A model generated the notes under the pieces. That model worked only from the letters and a program-made list of their open reading frames with translations. It made no database searches and had not been told where the DNA came from. A stretch of DNA of 35,415 nucleotides from assembly GCA_943789025.1 (NCBI GenBank), contig CALSSN010000028.1, positions 1 to 35,415 on the forward strand, given 5' to 3'. The DNA is from an uncultured Verrucomicrobiales bacterium (GTDB taxonomy: Bacteria > Verrucomicrobiota > Verrucomicrobiia > Verrucomicrobiales > DEV007). This document shows, in pieces, positions 1 to 8,316 of this stretch (positions are counted from its first letter, which is position 1; each line of letters opens with the position of its first letter). The translations under genes were made by a program, and so were the position numbers.

Positions 1-346
1 TGACCTTGGTGAAGTCATGAGCGCCCTCAAAACGCAGCCGTATCTGCTGGCCAGTGAAGTCTTCCGGGATGGATATCTTTTTCTTGTAGGCGAACGGGAT
101 ATCCTCCTTGATGGCGTGGCCTTCCCGGAACACGTCCCCGGGAACAGGCATGGTTTTCCAGTCAGTGGGCTCGCTTTGCTCTTGCCAGAAACCCGCGGGA
201 GCAGGGAGCTGAAAATGCCAGGTGCCATCGAGCGACACATCCGGATTCTCGACGCCCTCGAGTGTGTCCAGCGAGGAAGCAGAGCATTCCAAGCCGAGCC
301 CCACAGAGGCAACAAAAATTGACAGTATCTTAGCGTATCCTTTCAT
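1..346 (-). CDS. Glycoside hydrolase family 2 protein, N-terminal part
   Basis: A minus-strand reading frame starts at the ATG whose complement is at 344-346 and runs off the left edge, giving about 115 residues. It opens with a signal peptide (MKGYAKILSIFVASVGLGLE, then CSASS), so the product is exported. From about residue 38 the motif SLDGTWHFQLP, followed by WKTMPVPGDVF and FAYKKKISIP, matches the N-terminal sugar-binding jelly-roll domain of family 2 glycoside hydrolases (beta-galactosidase, beta-glucuronidase and mannosidase types). The catalytic barrel lies outside the window, so the substrate cannot be named. The Cys near the signal-peptide end is not in a canonical lipobox. The ribosome-binding site is weak (an A/G-rich AAAGAGAAAAAAA stretch). 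The family call rests on motif recognition only. Confidence 0.72.
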   Translation of the reverse strand, partial: MKGYAKILSIFVASVGLGLECSASSLDTLEGVENPDVSLDGTWHFQLPAPAGFWQEQSEPTDWKTMPVPGDVFREGHAIKEDIPFAYKKKISIPEDFTGQQIRLRFEGAHDFTKV

Positions 347-622
347 TTTTTTTCTCTTTTAAACTCACTCTTCTCTGCCACTACCTCGGATTTCGACTTT
401 CGCTGGTTGAGAGTCCGAGACCTTCGGCTGGCAGACCGGAAGATAGAAGTATCTACGTTTTTCAGGCCAGCATCAAGCGCCGCCTTTCACCTTTGGACCA
501 TCCCAGCAAGACAACGGCACCGGGGAAAGCCTCTCCCCCTCCAGGGGAGCCATTCCGCACGAGTTGTGTCCGGAGGCGTTCGCTCTGCCAAAGATGCCAT
601 TCGCTGGCTTCACGCTGCCACA

Positions 623-2035
623 TCATGCAGGAAGAAATATCGTGAACACCGACCCCTCCCCTACCGTGCTCTCGGCCGCCACCGTACCACCATGCGCCTC
701 CACCACGGCGCGCACCATGCTCAGCCCGAGACCGAGGCCGCGCTGCGACCGGCTCGGGTCCCCCCGATACAGCCGCTCCCAGATGCGGGGCAGATCGTCG
801 GAGGAAATCCCTACCCCCTCATCCCGCACGGTGATCTCGACGCCACCGGCAGCGGAGCGCCCTGCAATCTTTATTTTTCCGCCCTCCGTGCTGTATTTGA
901 TGGCGTTATCAATCACATTCACGAAGACCTGACGAAGACGCGTCGCATCACCATTCACCGTCAACTCCTCCGGAACATCGATGCCAAGGTGCATCCGCTT
1001 CTCCTCGACAACGAACTCGAACATCTCCACCGCCTTCCTGACGATCTCGACGAGATGGATCTTCTCGATATGCAGCCGGAGAGTTCCTGCTTCTGCCTCG
1101 CTCAACTCCATCAAGACATTCAACATCACCGTGGCATCCTGCGATTCGACAAGGCAGTCCTCTAAGGCCTCGCGAAGCGCTGTGATGTCTGAGTCCTTCT
1201 CCAGCGCAGCCTCTGCTGCCGACCGCATCCGGGTCATCGGTGTGCGCAGGTCGTGACCGACATTATCCAGCGCCTCGCGCATATTCCGAAGCAGCCGGTC
1301 ATTCGAGGCCAGCAACTCGTTAAAAAGGTCTACCAGGGCATTGAGTTCTTGGGTACCTCCTTTCTTCTCTGCCCGCCGACTCCAATCGCCGGTGCGAAGG
1401 ATCTCCTTCATCGCCCCGACGAGTTGACGAATCGGCCGCATGGCTGAGACCGTGAGCAGCGTCCCACCCGCGATGCCAAGGAACAGCACCGGGATCGCCG
1501 CAGTGGCAAAAATAGTTCGGAAGCGCTGCAGCACCTCCTCCCCGGCGAGCGAGCTTCGTCCGGCCTGAAGTGTCACTCGTGAGGGCAATCGGCGACTCGC
1601 TACCGTCCAGACGTTCTTTTCCTCATTGCCGAAATGAATCCGGGTTCCTGACTCACCGGGAGCCATCCGGTCGAGTTCACTCTCGTCAATCATGGTCAAT
1701 CCCATGGGAACGCTGAAAAAAAGTGCCTCGCCATTACTCCCTACGATGCGGATGAACCGCGCCTGCGTGCTCCCGCGCACTTCAGCATCGAACTTCTCTC
1801 GCAATGCGTAGAGCCCCCCCTCGTCATACCATGCCGCGTATGACGCGAGCTGCTCGCTCACCGTTTCGACTTCATTTCTCCTCACTGAGGAAGCGATGAC
1901 AGAATAGGCGACCGCGAAAAGGGTGAGCATGCCCCCGGCAAAAAGGAAGCCAAAGTATGCTGTCAGCCGCAGGCTCAGACCGAATCCGGCCGACCCGTGG
2001 GCAGCTTTCCTGCCCTCAGGATGCTTTGAGGACAT
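623..2035 (-). CDS. Two-component sensor histidine kinase
   Basis: An inner-membrane sensor kinase of about 470 residues. It has one membrane helix near residues 21-49, a periplasmic sensor region of roughly 125 residues, a second helix near 175-199 and a HAMP linker. The phospho-acceptor H-box is NVGHDLRTPMTR (His about 261). It is followed by an N-box (VNVIDNAIKYS), a G1 box (DEGVGIS) and a GLGLGLSMV lid/G2 box, so the catalytic core is complete. The frame is open further upstream to 2095, but that would overlap the response-regulator gene by 80 bases. The ATG at 2035 gives a 20-base overlap and is preferred. It is cotranscribed with, and presumably phosphorylates, the OmpR-type regulator. 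The layout resembles heavy-metal and envelope-stress kinases (CusS or CpxA type). The neighbouring htrA favours an envelope-stress role, which is inferred. Confidence 0.9.
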   Translation of the reverse strand: MSSKHPEGRKAAHGSAGFGLSLRLTAYFGFLFAGGMLTLFAVAYSVIASSVRRNEVETVSEQLASYAAWYDEGGLYALREKFDAEVRGSTQARFIRIVGSNGEALFFSVPMGLTMIDESELDRMAPGESGTRIHFGNEEKNVWTVASRRLPSRVTLQAGRSSLAGEEVLQRFRTIFATAAIPVLFLGIAGGTLLTVSAMRPIRQLVGAMKEILRTGDWSRRAEKKGGTQELNALVDLFNELLASNDRLLRNMREALDNVGHDLRTPMTRMRSAAEAALEKDSDITALREALEDCLVESQDATVMLNVLMELSEAEAGTLRLHIEKIHLVEIVRKAVEMFEFVVEEKRMHLGIDVPEELTVNGDATRLRQVFVNVIDNAIKYSTEGGKIKIAGRSAAGGVEITVRDEGVGISSDDLPRIWERLYRGDPSRSQRGLGLGLSMVRAVVEAHGGTVAAESTVGEGSVFTIFLPA

Positions 2036-2693
2036 AGCCCATCCCCCGCTTGGTGTGAATAAGCTTCGGCTCATGATCTTTGTCGATCTTGGCACGTAAC
2101 CTGTGGATCAGCACATCGACCACATTCGTCTGCGGGTCGAAATTGTAATCGTAAATTTCCTCGAGGATCGCTGCCTTCGAGATGACACGGCCGGGGTGGC
2201 GCATGAACAGTTCCAGCAGGGCGAACTCACGGGCGTGGAGAGGTATCACCTCGTCACCACGCCGCGCCTCCCGCTTCCACGGGTCGAGCACGAGGTCCGC
2301 GACTTCAAGTTCTGCCACCGGCTTCAGATTCCCCTCTATCCGGCGAAGCAGAGCATGCACTCGCGCCAGGAGTTCCGAAAAGGAAAACGGTTTAGCGAGG
2401 TAATCATCACCACCCGCCCGCAACCCCTTGACCCGGTCGCTGACGCTACCCTTGGCACTCAGAATGATCACCGGTGTGGCCACCCCTTCGTGTCGCATTT
2501 TTTCAATGATCGAAAGTCCATCCAGAGTCGGAAGCATGAGATCCACCACAGCAACCGCATACTCATGAATCAAGGCAAGGTCGAGCCCCTTCATCCCATC
2601 GCTAGCCACGTCTGGAAGGAACCCCGCCTTCCGGAAACCATCCTCCAGAAAATCCGCGATTTTGGCATCATCCTCGATGATCAGGATCTTCAT
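2016..2693 (-). CDS. OmpR/PhoB-family response regulator
   Basis: This 225-residue protein has the standard two-domain layout. The receiver domain (1-115) shows the acidic pocket EDD at 7-9, phospho-acceptor Asp51 in VVDLMLP, the Ser79 switch in LSAKG and the conserved Lys101 in LAKPFSF. A linker leads to a winged-helix DNA-binding domain (about 130-225) with the typical RVISKAAILEEIYDY and VVDVLIHRLRAKID segments. It is the first gene of a regulator-kinase operon and is divergent from htrA, whose upstream region holds three TTAC direct repeats spaced 11 bp. That geometry is typical of this family's tandem-dimer binding. A CpxR/CiaR-like role in regulating htrA is therefore likely but inferred. 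The start ATG has only a weak Shine-Dalgarno sequence. Confidence 0.93.
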   Translation of the reverse strand: MKILIIEDDAKIADFLEDGFRKAGFLPDVASDGMKGLDLALIHEYAVAVVDLMLPTLDGLSIIEKMRHEGVATPVIILSAKGSVSDRVKGLRAGGDDYLAKPFSFSELLARVHALLRRIEGNLKPVAELEVADLVLDPWKREARRGDEVIPLHAREFALLELFMRHPGRVISKAAILEEIYDYNFDPQTNVVDVLIHRLRAKIDKDHEPKLIHTKRGMGYVLKAS

Positions 2694-2738
2694 GACATGT
2701 TCTCAGTTCAGCGCTATTCGGAAAAATTTTTCGCGGCC

Positions 2739-2754
2739 GGGGGGGGGGGGGGGG
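2739..2754. repeat. 16-base poly-G tract in a divergent promoter region
   Basis: An uninterrupted run of 16 G on the plus strand, 46-61 bases upstream of the response-regulator start. It lies beside a 12-bp perfect palindrome (GAAAAATTTTTC, 2721-2732). No other homopolymer of this length occurs in the window. In other bacteria such tracts change length by slipped-strand mispairing and alter promoter strength. Whether that happens here is unknown, and the exact count is also the kind of number sequencing often gets wrong. Confidence 0.85.
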
Positions 2755-2812
2755 ACGCATCTGAGACCAAAGAAACCCTCTCGATACGTTTCCTGCAAGC
2801 TCAAGCCGCAGG

Positions 2813-2845
2813 TTTACCCCGAGCTTACGCCAGCCTTACCCCTTT
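2813..2845 (+). promoter_or_regulatory. Three 11-bp direct repeats, candidate response-regulator binding site
   Basis: Three tandem units of exactly 11 bp, TTTACCCCGAG, CTTACGCCAGC and CTTACCCCTTT, share the core YTTACSCC. Direct half-sites with an 11-bp period (one helical turn) are the known binding geometry of OmpR/PhoB-type regulators. They lie about 90-120 bases upstream of htrA and 120-150 bases upstream of the regulator gene itself, so one site could serve both directions. The assignment to the adjacent regulator is inference. No clear -35/-10 pair for htrA was found downstream of it. Confidence 0.5.
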
Positions 2846-2934
2846 GTAATTTTCAGGAAACCGAGGCGTAATGCGAGTGGCTGATTCTGGTGGCGTCTTC
2901 AAACACTCAATCAAAAAACTAAAAATCAGAAATC

Positions 2935-4458
2935 ATGAAACGTAAAAACATCATCAGAACCTTGACCGGCCTTCTTCTTGGCGGCGCAGCCGCCCTGACC
3001 TTCGTTTTCGCCACGCACGCAGCGACGACCACCATCAATCCAGCCATCGCCATGGAGGACACTCCCCCACTCCGCGAAGGTTCGCTTGGCGGATATGCCG
3101 AGGTCGTCGAGAAAATCGCCCCTGGCGTGGTCAGTGTCTTCGCGAAAAAGAAAACCAGGAACCTGCAGGTCCGCAACCTCGACGACCAAGCGAAGCTCTT
3201 CGCCGACCCACGTCTGCGCCGGTTCTTTGGCGACCTGCTTCCCGACTTCCCGAAACTCCAGAACCCGCTCCCGTTCACGCCAGACCCGAGAGGGCTCGGG
3301 TCGGGGGTCATCCTTACCCCGGATGGCTACATCGTGACCAACAATCACGTCATCGAGGGCGCAGATGAAGTCGTCGTGACACTCACTGAAAAAGGCGATG
3401 AATTTCCAGCGGAAGTGGTCGGCGCTGACCCCCAAACTGATCTCGCGGTTCTCAAGATCGACGCCACCGACCTGCCTGCTGTCACGCTGGGAGACAGCTC
3501 GCAACTGGCAGCCGGTGACATTGTCCTCGCTATCGGCAACCCGTTCGGACTTAGTAAAACCGTGACCTCGGGCATCGTCAGTGCCATCGGGCGCTCGGAT
3601 CTGAACATTACCGGGTATGAAAACTTCATTCAGACCGATGCCTCGATCAACCCGGGGAACTCGGGCGGCGCCCTCGTCGATAACCGCGGCCGAGTCGTCG
3701 GAATTAACACCGCCATCCTCTCGCGCACCGGAAACAACGTCGGGATCGGCTTCGCGATTCCCAGCAATATGACTATCCAGATCGTTGAAAAGCTCCTCGA
3801 GAACGGCACCATCGAGCGCGGTTTCCTCGGGGTTTTCCTCGGTGAGCTCACTCCTGAACTCGCCCGAGCCATGAACGTGAAACAGGAAGGGGTCTTGGTA
3901 AATGACGTCATGCCGGATACTCCTGCCGAAAAAGCCGGGATGGAACAAGGCGACATCATCCTTGCGATGGATGGCGAACCGGTTAACGAAATGTCCAAGC
4001 TCCGCCTCGACGTGGGCAGTCTCAATCCTGGGAAGAAAACAATCTTCAAAATATGCCGAGACGGATCCGAGAGAAAGCTCAAGGTCACGATCGGAACCAT
4101 GCCATCAAAGGGAATCGCCTCGAACACGGTCCCAGAGGGAGGGCCTGCTGACGCACAGGATGCTGACATCATCGATGGGGTCACGCTTGCCGAAGTGGTC
4201 GGATTGTCCGCTGCAGAACGCCGGCGCCTCGGCCTCCCGCAGCAAGCACAAGGGCTCCTTGTCACGCGTGTGGCACCGGATTCAAGCGCTGCAGAGGCCG
4301 GACTTCGACCAGGCTCGATGATCACAGAAATCTCCGGAGAAATGGTGAAAAACCTTGAAGATGCTAAAGTCGCAGCGGGAAAGGCAAACAATGCCACGGT
4401 TCTTCTCCGACTGGCCACCCCGAAGGGCAACCGCTACTTGGCGATCCCCATCGGATAG
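2935..4458 (+). CDS. htrA: Periplasmic serine protease, HtrA/Do (DegP) family
   Basis: A 507-residue exported protease/chaperone of the DegP/DegQ type, which degrades or refolds damaged envelope proteins. An N-terminal signal peptide (about 1-30, TGLLLGGAAALTFVFATHAA) is followed by the trypsin-like domain. Its catalytic triad is complete: His138 in TNNHVIEGAD, Asp169 in DPQTDLAVL and Ser243 in NPGNSGGAL. Two PDZ domains follow: about 285-390, containing RGFLGVFLGEL and GDIILAMDGEPV, and about 410-500, containing GLLVTRVAPDSSAAEAGLRPG. The length is normal for the family. It is divergent from a two-component operon, an arrangement reminiscent of CpxRA-degP and CiaRH-htrA. The repeats at 2813-2845 are the obvious candidate operator. 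The Shine-Dalgarno sequence is weak. Confidence 0.95.
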   Translation: MKRKNIIRTLTGLLLGGAAALTFVFATHAATTTINPAIAMEDTPPLREGSLGGYAEVVEKIAPGVVSVFAKKKTRNLQVRNLDDQAKLFADPRLRRFFGDLLPDFPKLQNPLPFTPDPRGLGSGVILTPDGYIVTNNHVIEGADEVVVTLTEKGDEFPAEVVGADPQTDLAVLKIDATDLPAVTLGDSSQLAAGDIVLAIGNPFGLSKTVTSGIVSAIGRSDLNITGYENFIQTDASINPGNSGGALVDNRGRVVGINTAILSRTGNNVGIGFAIPSNMTIQIVEKLLENGTIERGFLGVFLGELTPELARAMNVKQEGVLVNDVMPDTPAEKAGMEQGDIILAMDGEPVNEMSKLRLDVGSLNPGKKTIFKICRDGSERKLKVTIGTMPSKGIASNTVPEGGPADAQDADIIDGVTLAEVVGLSAAERRRLGLPQQAQGLLVTRVAPDSSAAEAGLRPGSMITEISGEMVKNLEDAKVAAGKANNATVLLRLATPKGNRYLAIPIG

Positions 4459-4762
4459 AAAACGTCTTAAGGGGGAAGCCTCGAGCCTCCAGATTCCTGC
4501 CGTACCTTGCAAGGCTCTTCCTTGCGAGGTGCGGCGCTTTATCCCGCCTTCCTTCGGGTTCCTTGCGCGCGTGATCAAAGTGATGTAGCAACCTTAGTAG
4601 AACGATCTCCACGCGACCAGACTGTTGACCCAGGAAATCCTGATCGGTGCGCAAGCCACGGATGGCAAAGCCTGCAAGCAAGCCCAAACCAAGAAATCCG
4701 AAACTCCAGGAACAGCGTTGAAACAAGCAAGGAATGGCTGACGGCAGCTGCTCCCTGATGCG
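4459..4762. other. Gene-free stretch between htrA and the glycosyltransferase gene
   Basis: About 300 bases with no coding frame I can recognise in either direction. A short hairpin, GCAAGG/CCTTGC, lies at about 4508-4524, shortly after htrA, but it has no T-run. It is at best a weak terminator. Confidence 0.5.
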
Positions 4763-5837
4763 GTGGATATGAAAGTAATTGAGTTAGGCTATGTTTCTGC
4801 CTGCGACGAATCGGGGCATGATGTTGAGTTCCTCAATATTGCTCTCGCAGGCAAAGGTGGAAACAGCCTCAAGACTCTCGCTGGGACCTATCTCAGAATG
4901 GGGCGCCGCTTTTACCGCCAAGATTACGACCTGCTCGTGAGCCGGTCCCTTGATCGTTTTATCTATCGAAAAGATCACAGTTTTCTGGTCAACATGGCGC
5001 GATGGATCTTCCGGCGCCTGACCGCCCTGATGGTCATCTATGGAAGTCGCAATCAGCTTCCGCTCGCGGTGGTTGATATCACAGACGAACCGACCATCGA
5101 TCCTGCAGATCTCGCCATGGTTCGGCACTGCAGCTGTTTCTTCAAACGCGAATTACCAGTGAACTCCATCAACGTGCTCCAACGCTGCCCTCCACACCAC
5201 ATGGAACCAGCGCTCAAAGCCGCCGCCAGGGATACGCAGGAACTCCTTTCGAAAATGAGGCCCATCTCTCTGGGGAGCCGCCAGAACATGAATGTCCCAC
5301 GCCTTGACCTCGAGGAAGCATTCCAACGCACGATGTCGCATGACGAGAAGACCTATGACGTCTTTTTTTGCGGGTCATCCCGGACATTGCGGGCTTCGCT
5401 CTCATGGACTTTCTCTCCTCGAAGAACTCGCAGACGAGGGCTATCGCATCAAAATTCTCCGTGAGTCTATCGAGATCCACGAATTCTGGGCCGCGATGTC
5501 GAGATCCTATCTTGCTTTCTCGCCCGAGGGCCTTGGTTGGGACTGCATTCGTCACTACGAGGCCGCTCTGGTGCAAAGCGTCCCGATCATCAGTCAACCT
5601 ACCATCCGTCGACACCAAGGCTTGCAAAATGGCAGGCACTGTTACTTTTACGAGCCTTTCTGCGACTCTTTGAAAATGGTAATTAAAAATGCGCTCGCTG
5701 ACAAAGACCAACTGCTGACCATGGGAACCGCAGCCCGCCAGTGGGTGGTTAAAAACCACGTTCCAGGGGCACGCGGCCGTTATCTTATCGAAGAAACCCT
5801 GCGTAGTTCACGCCAAAACCGGATTCCACAGCAATGA
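4763..5837 (+). pseudogene. Glycosyltransferase-like protein, split by a frameshift at a T7 run
   Basis: Two overlapping frames together make one protein of about 358 residues. The first begins with GTG at 4763 (or ATG at 4769). It reads through a domain containing YLRMGRRFYRQDYDLLVSRS and VVDITDEPTI, then loses sense after DVFFCGSS. The second frame continues from the same point as DVFFAGHP and GLSLLEELADEGYRIKIL, then FSPEGLGWDCIRHYEAAL and VPIIS. That is the nucleotide-sugar-binding half expected of exostosin-like or group 1 glycosyltransferases. Removing one T from the seven at 5363-5369 restores a single frame. The stop overlaps the FkbM gene by ATGA, so the two genes are probably cotranscribed. 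Either a natural frameshift or a homopolymer error could explain the break. The precise family is uncertain. Confidence 0.65.
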
Positions 5838-6529
5838 AAATCATGGGCTACATCCGAAAACTCCTGAAATTTAAAAATTTTGGGGGAGCATCCCTGCCAC
5901 ATATTCAAGGCAGTTTCTCACAATTCGGTGAAGATCTGTTTTTACGTTGGCATTTTGCCGATCGTGAACCGGGCTTCTACGTCGATGTGGGAGCTTTTCA
6001 TCCCCATTATTTCTCAAACACCCACTACCTTTCTTCCTTCGGCTGGAAGGGAATCAACATCGAAGCGAACCCTTTGTTCTCACACCGCCTTGCAAAACAC
6101 CGCCCGAGGGATATCAACGTTAATTGCGCGGTGTCAGATACTGAAGGTGAAGTCACCTTCCGCAATGATGCCATGTGTTCAGGGATCGTTGATGATGCGT
6201 ATACCGGCGACAACGAAGTCGGCGAGACCTTCTCTGTCTCGTGCAGAACCCTGGCGAACATTCTCGATGAACATCTTCCTCAGGGACAGAACATCGACGT
6301 GCTTTCGATCGACTGTGAAGGGCATGATCTGAGAGTAGTTGCTGGCAACCGGTGGGAAAAATACCGTCCCGAAGTCGTCCTCATTGAGGATCACGACACA
6401 ACGATCCAATCCCCCACGCTGGAAGCGATGGAAGCCCTCGATTACTCAATGGTTTCCTGGTATTACCTCACCAAGGTTTTTCTGGATAACCGCAGCAACG
6501 CACCCCGACCTTGTATTCAGGCAGATTAG
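5834..6529 (+). CDS. FkbM family SAM-dependent methyltransferase
   Basis: A 231-residue cytosolic protein with FkbM-family hallmarks. These are SQFGEDLFL near residue 29, the SAM-binding glycine region FYVDVGAFHP, the SNTHYLSSFGWKGINIEANP segment, and a DVLSIDCEGHDL motif near 160 before the VVLIEDHD strand. Members usually O-methylate sugars or other small hydroxyl groups in glycans and natural products. It overlaps the preceding glycosyltransferase-like gene by four bases (ATGA), which points to translational coupling and a shared glycan substrate. The acceptor cannot be told from sequence. Confidence 0.88.
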   Translation: MKIMGYIRKLLKFKNFGGASLPHIQGSFSQFGEDLFLRWHFADREPGFYVDVGAFHPHYFSNTHYLSSFGWKGINIEANPLFSHRLAKHRPRDINVNCAVSDTEGEVTFRNDAMCSGIVDDAYTGDNEVGETFSVSCRTLANILDEHLPQGQNIDVLSIDCEGHDLRVVAGNRWEKYRPEVVLIEDHDTTIQSPTLEAMEALDYSMVSWYYLTKVFLDNRSNAPRPCIQAD

Positions 6530-6696
6530 TCTCAGCCCGTTGACCCTGGGAAGCGTCTCGGTCAGACCACGCACCGCAGCCGGCGTTGTCCGTCCGTTTT
6601 TGCAAAAACCCAGGACTTGAGCGCCGCGCCAAGCAATTCTGAATGGAAGTAGGAAAACCATAGCGATCGTGCGCAAGCGGGCTCTATACTCCCCCG

Positions 6697-8316
6697 ATGG
6701 CGCGACTCGCAGAACTGCTCAACACGCTCTACGGCTCTGAGCACTGGCCGGTGCTGGCAGGAATTCTCCGCCTGCTGCTGTTTGTAGTGCTGCTCGTCGG
6801 GTGTTGGATTCTCTGGCGGACTCCTGCGGGTGGAAGCCCTCGCAAGCGTGAAACCCGGCTGCCGTGGAATTTCCGGATCTTCCTGATCGCGATGCTGGTC
6901 GCCTTTCTACTCGTTCTCGGGCACCAGTCGGTGTGGCAGCTGGCTGGGCAGCACAAACCGGAATTTGTCGCTTTCATGCAACTCCATGATCGCCGCGCCT
7001 TCAATCCAGCGCATCGGATCCAGCGCGGGCGAATGCTCGACCGAAAGGGGATGATCCTGGCGGAGTCTGTCCCGGACCGTCAGGGCGGAGTCAGGCGAAT
7101 CTACCCGTTCGGGCAGGCGGCGGCGCACGTGGTCGGCTACACCCATCCACTTTTCGGATCCTTCGGTATGGAGCGGGCGGGCAATGCCACCCTGCTGGGA
7201 GCCACGCTGACCAGCCTCGAGGAATGGAAGCAGTTGGGCAGGGGCGTATTCGACGCCGAGCGCGAAATCATCGGCCAGGATCTGACCCTGACTCTCGATG
7301 CCCGGATGCAGCACCTGGCCTTTCGTCTTCTGAAGGGCCGGGCTGGTGCGGTGGTTGTCATGGATCTTGATGACGGCGATCTGCTCACTCTCACCAGTTG
7401 CCCATCTTTTGATCCCAACCTGATCGACTCGGCGCTCTTTTCCGGAGCCCGCGGATCCTCCGTGCTCCTCAACCGGGCAACCCAAGGGCTCTATCCGCCG
7501 GGGTCGACATTCAAGATCGTCACCGCTGCCGCAGCATTGAAACAGGGATTTTCCGGAACCATCGACTGTCCTGCTGACGGCTGGACGACGTCACCATCAA
7601 ACCCGAAGATCCGAGACCACGAATACTACTCCGCACGCTCCCGTGGGAAAGCCTGGCGCGGGCACGGCGCACTCGACCTGAGCACTGCACTGAGCAAGTC
7701 GTCCAACATCTTTTTCGCGCGTCTCGGAGTCGACTCCGGGCGCGATGCCCTGCAGGCCATGACGCACGCGTTGCACATGAATGATCGACTCGTGCTCCAC
7801 CAGAAATTCGGCATGGCACTGAAGGGCAGCGCAGGCCGTTTCCCCGACCTTTCCCCGCGTGACCTCTACGGACTCGCGCAGGTGTCGATCGGTCAAGGCC
7901 GGATGCTGACAACACCCCTCCTCATGACCGTGGCTACCGCTGCTATAGCCAACGGTGGCCAGGCACCCAAACCACGACTGGCCTTAAGCACCACACCGGG
8001 CATGCTCGCTCGCAGCCTGTCGGCAAAGTCGGCCGGCCGTCTTGCTGCCATGATGCGCCGGGTGGTGACCGAGGGCACCGGTCGATCGATCGCTGCTTCT
8101 TCGATCACAGTGGCAGGAAAAACCGGAACGGCCGAGAATCCGCACGGGGCATCCCACGCGTGGTTTGTCGGCTTCGCTCCGTATGAGGCGCCCCGCCTCG
8201 CGGTAGGCGTGCTGGTTGAGAAAGGCGGCTACGGATCCGCCGCGGCGCTTCCCATTGCTCATGAATTGCTGGCAGCTGCCCAGGCTGCCGGTTACCTGGA
8301 GGGGAGTCGACCGTGA
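6697..8316 (+). CDS. mrdA: Penicillin-binding protein 2-like transpeptidase
   Basis: A membrane-anchored D,D-transpeptidase that cross-links peptidoglycan together with its SEDS partner. It is 539 residues long, shorter than the roughly 630 of E. coli PBP2. Two hydrophobic segments are present (about 20-40 and 60-82). They are followed by a reduced pedestal region and a complete transpeptidase domain: the catalytic STFK tetrad with Ser270 (PPGSTFKIV), the SSN triad at 335-337, and KTGTA at 475-479. The compact pedestal and the extra N-terminal helix resemble the PbpA/FtsI-like subgroup more than E. coli MrdA, so the symbol marks the inferred role rather than strict orthology. The stop overlaps the rodA GTG start by four bases, so the two are translationally coupled. 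Confidence 0.88.
   Translation: MARLAELLNTLYGSEHWPVLAGILRLLLFVVLLVGCWILWRTPAGGSPRKRETRLPWNFRIFLIAMLVAFLLVLGHQSVWQLAGQHKPEFVAFMQLHDRRAFNPAHRIQRGRMLDRKGMILAESVPDRQGGVRRIYPFGQAAAHVVGYTHPLFGSFGMERAGNATLLGATLTSLEEWKQLGRGVFDAEREIIGQDLTLTLDARMQHLAFRLLKGRAGAVVVMDLDDGDLLTLTSCPSFDPNLIDSALFSGARGSSVLLNRATQGLYPPGSTFKIVTAAAALKQGFSGTIDCPADGWTTSPSNPKIRDHEYYSARSRGKAWRGHGALDLSTALSKSSNIFFARLGVDSGRDALQAMTHALHMNDRLVLHQKFGMALKGSAGRFPDLSPRDLYGLAQVSIGQGRMLTTPLLMTVATAAIANGGQAPKPRLALSTTPGMLARSLSAKSAGRLAAMMRRVVTEGTGRSIAASSITVAGKTGTAENPHGASHAWFVGFAPYEAPRLAVGVLVEKGGYGSAAALPIAHELLAAAQAAGYLEGSRP

Noticed and set aside
2926..3948. A 340-codon open frame on the minus strand opposite htrA
   Set aside because: It is antisense to a clear protease, has no family motif and is explained by GC-biased codon use.
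8293..8306. GAGGGGAGTCGA match to the tmRNA 3' end, a possible second attachment site
   Set aside because: It is only 12 bases long and lies inside the coding end of the penicillin-binding protein; this is expected by chance.
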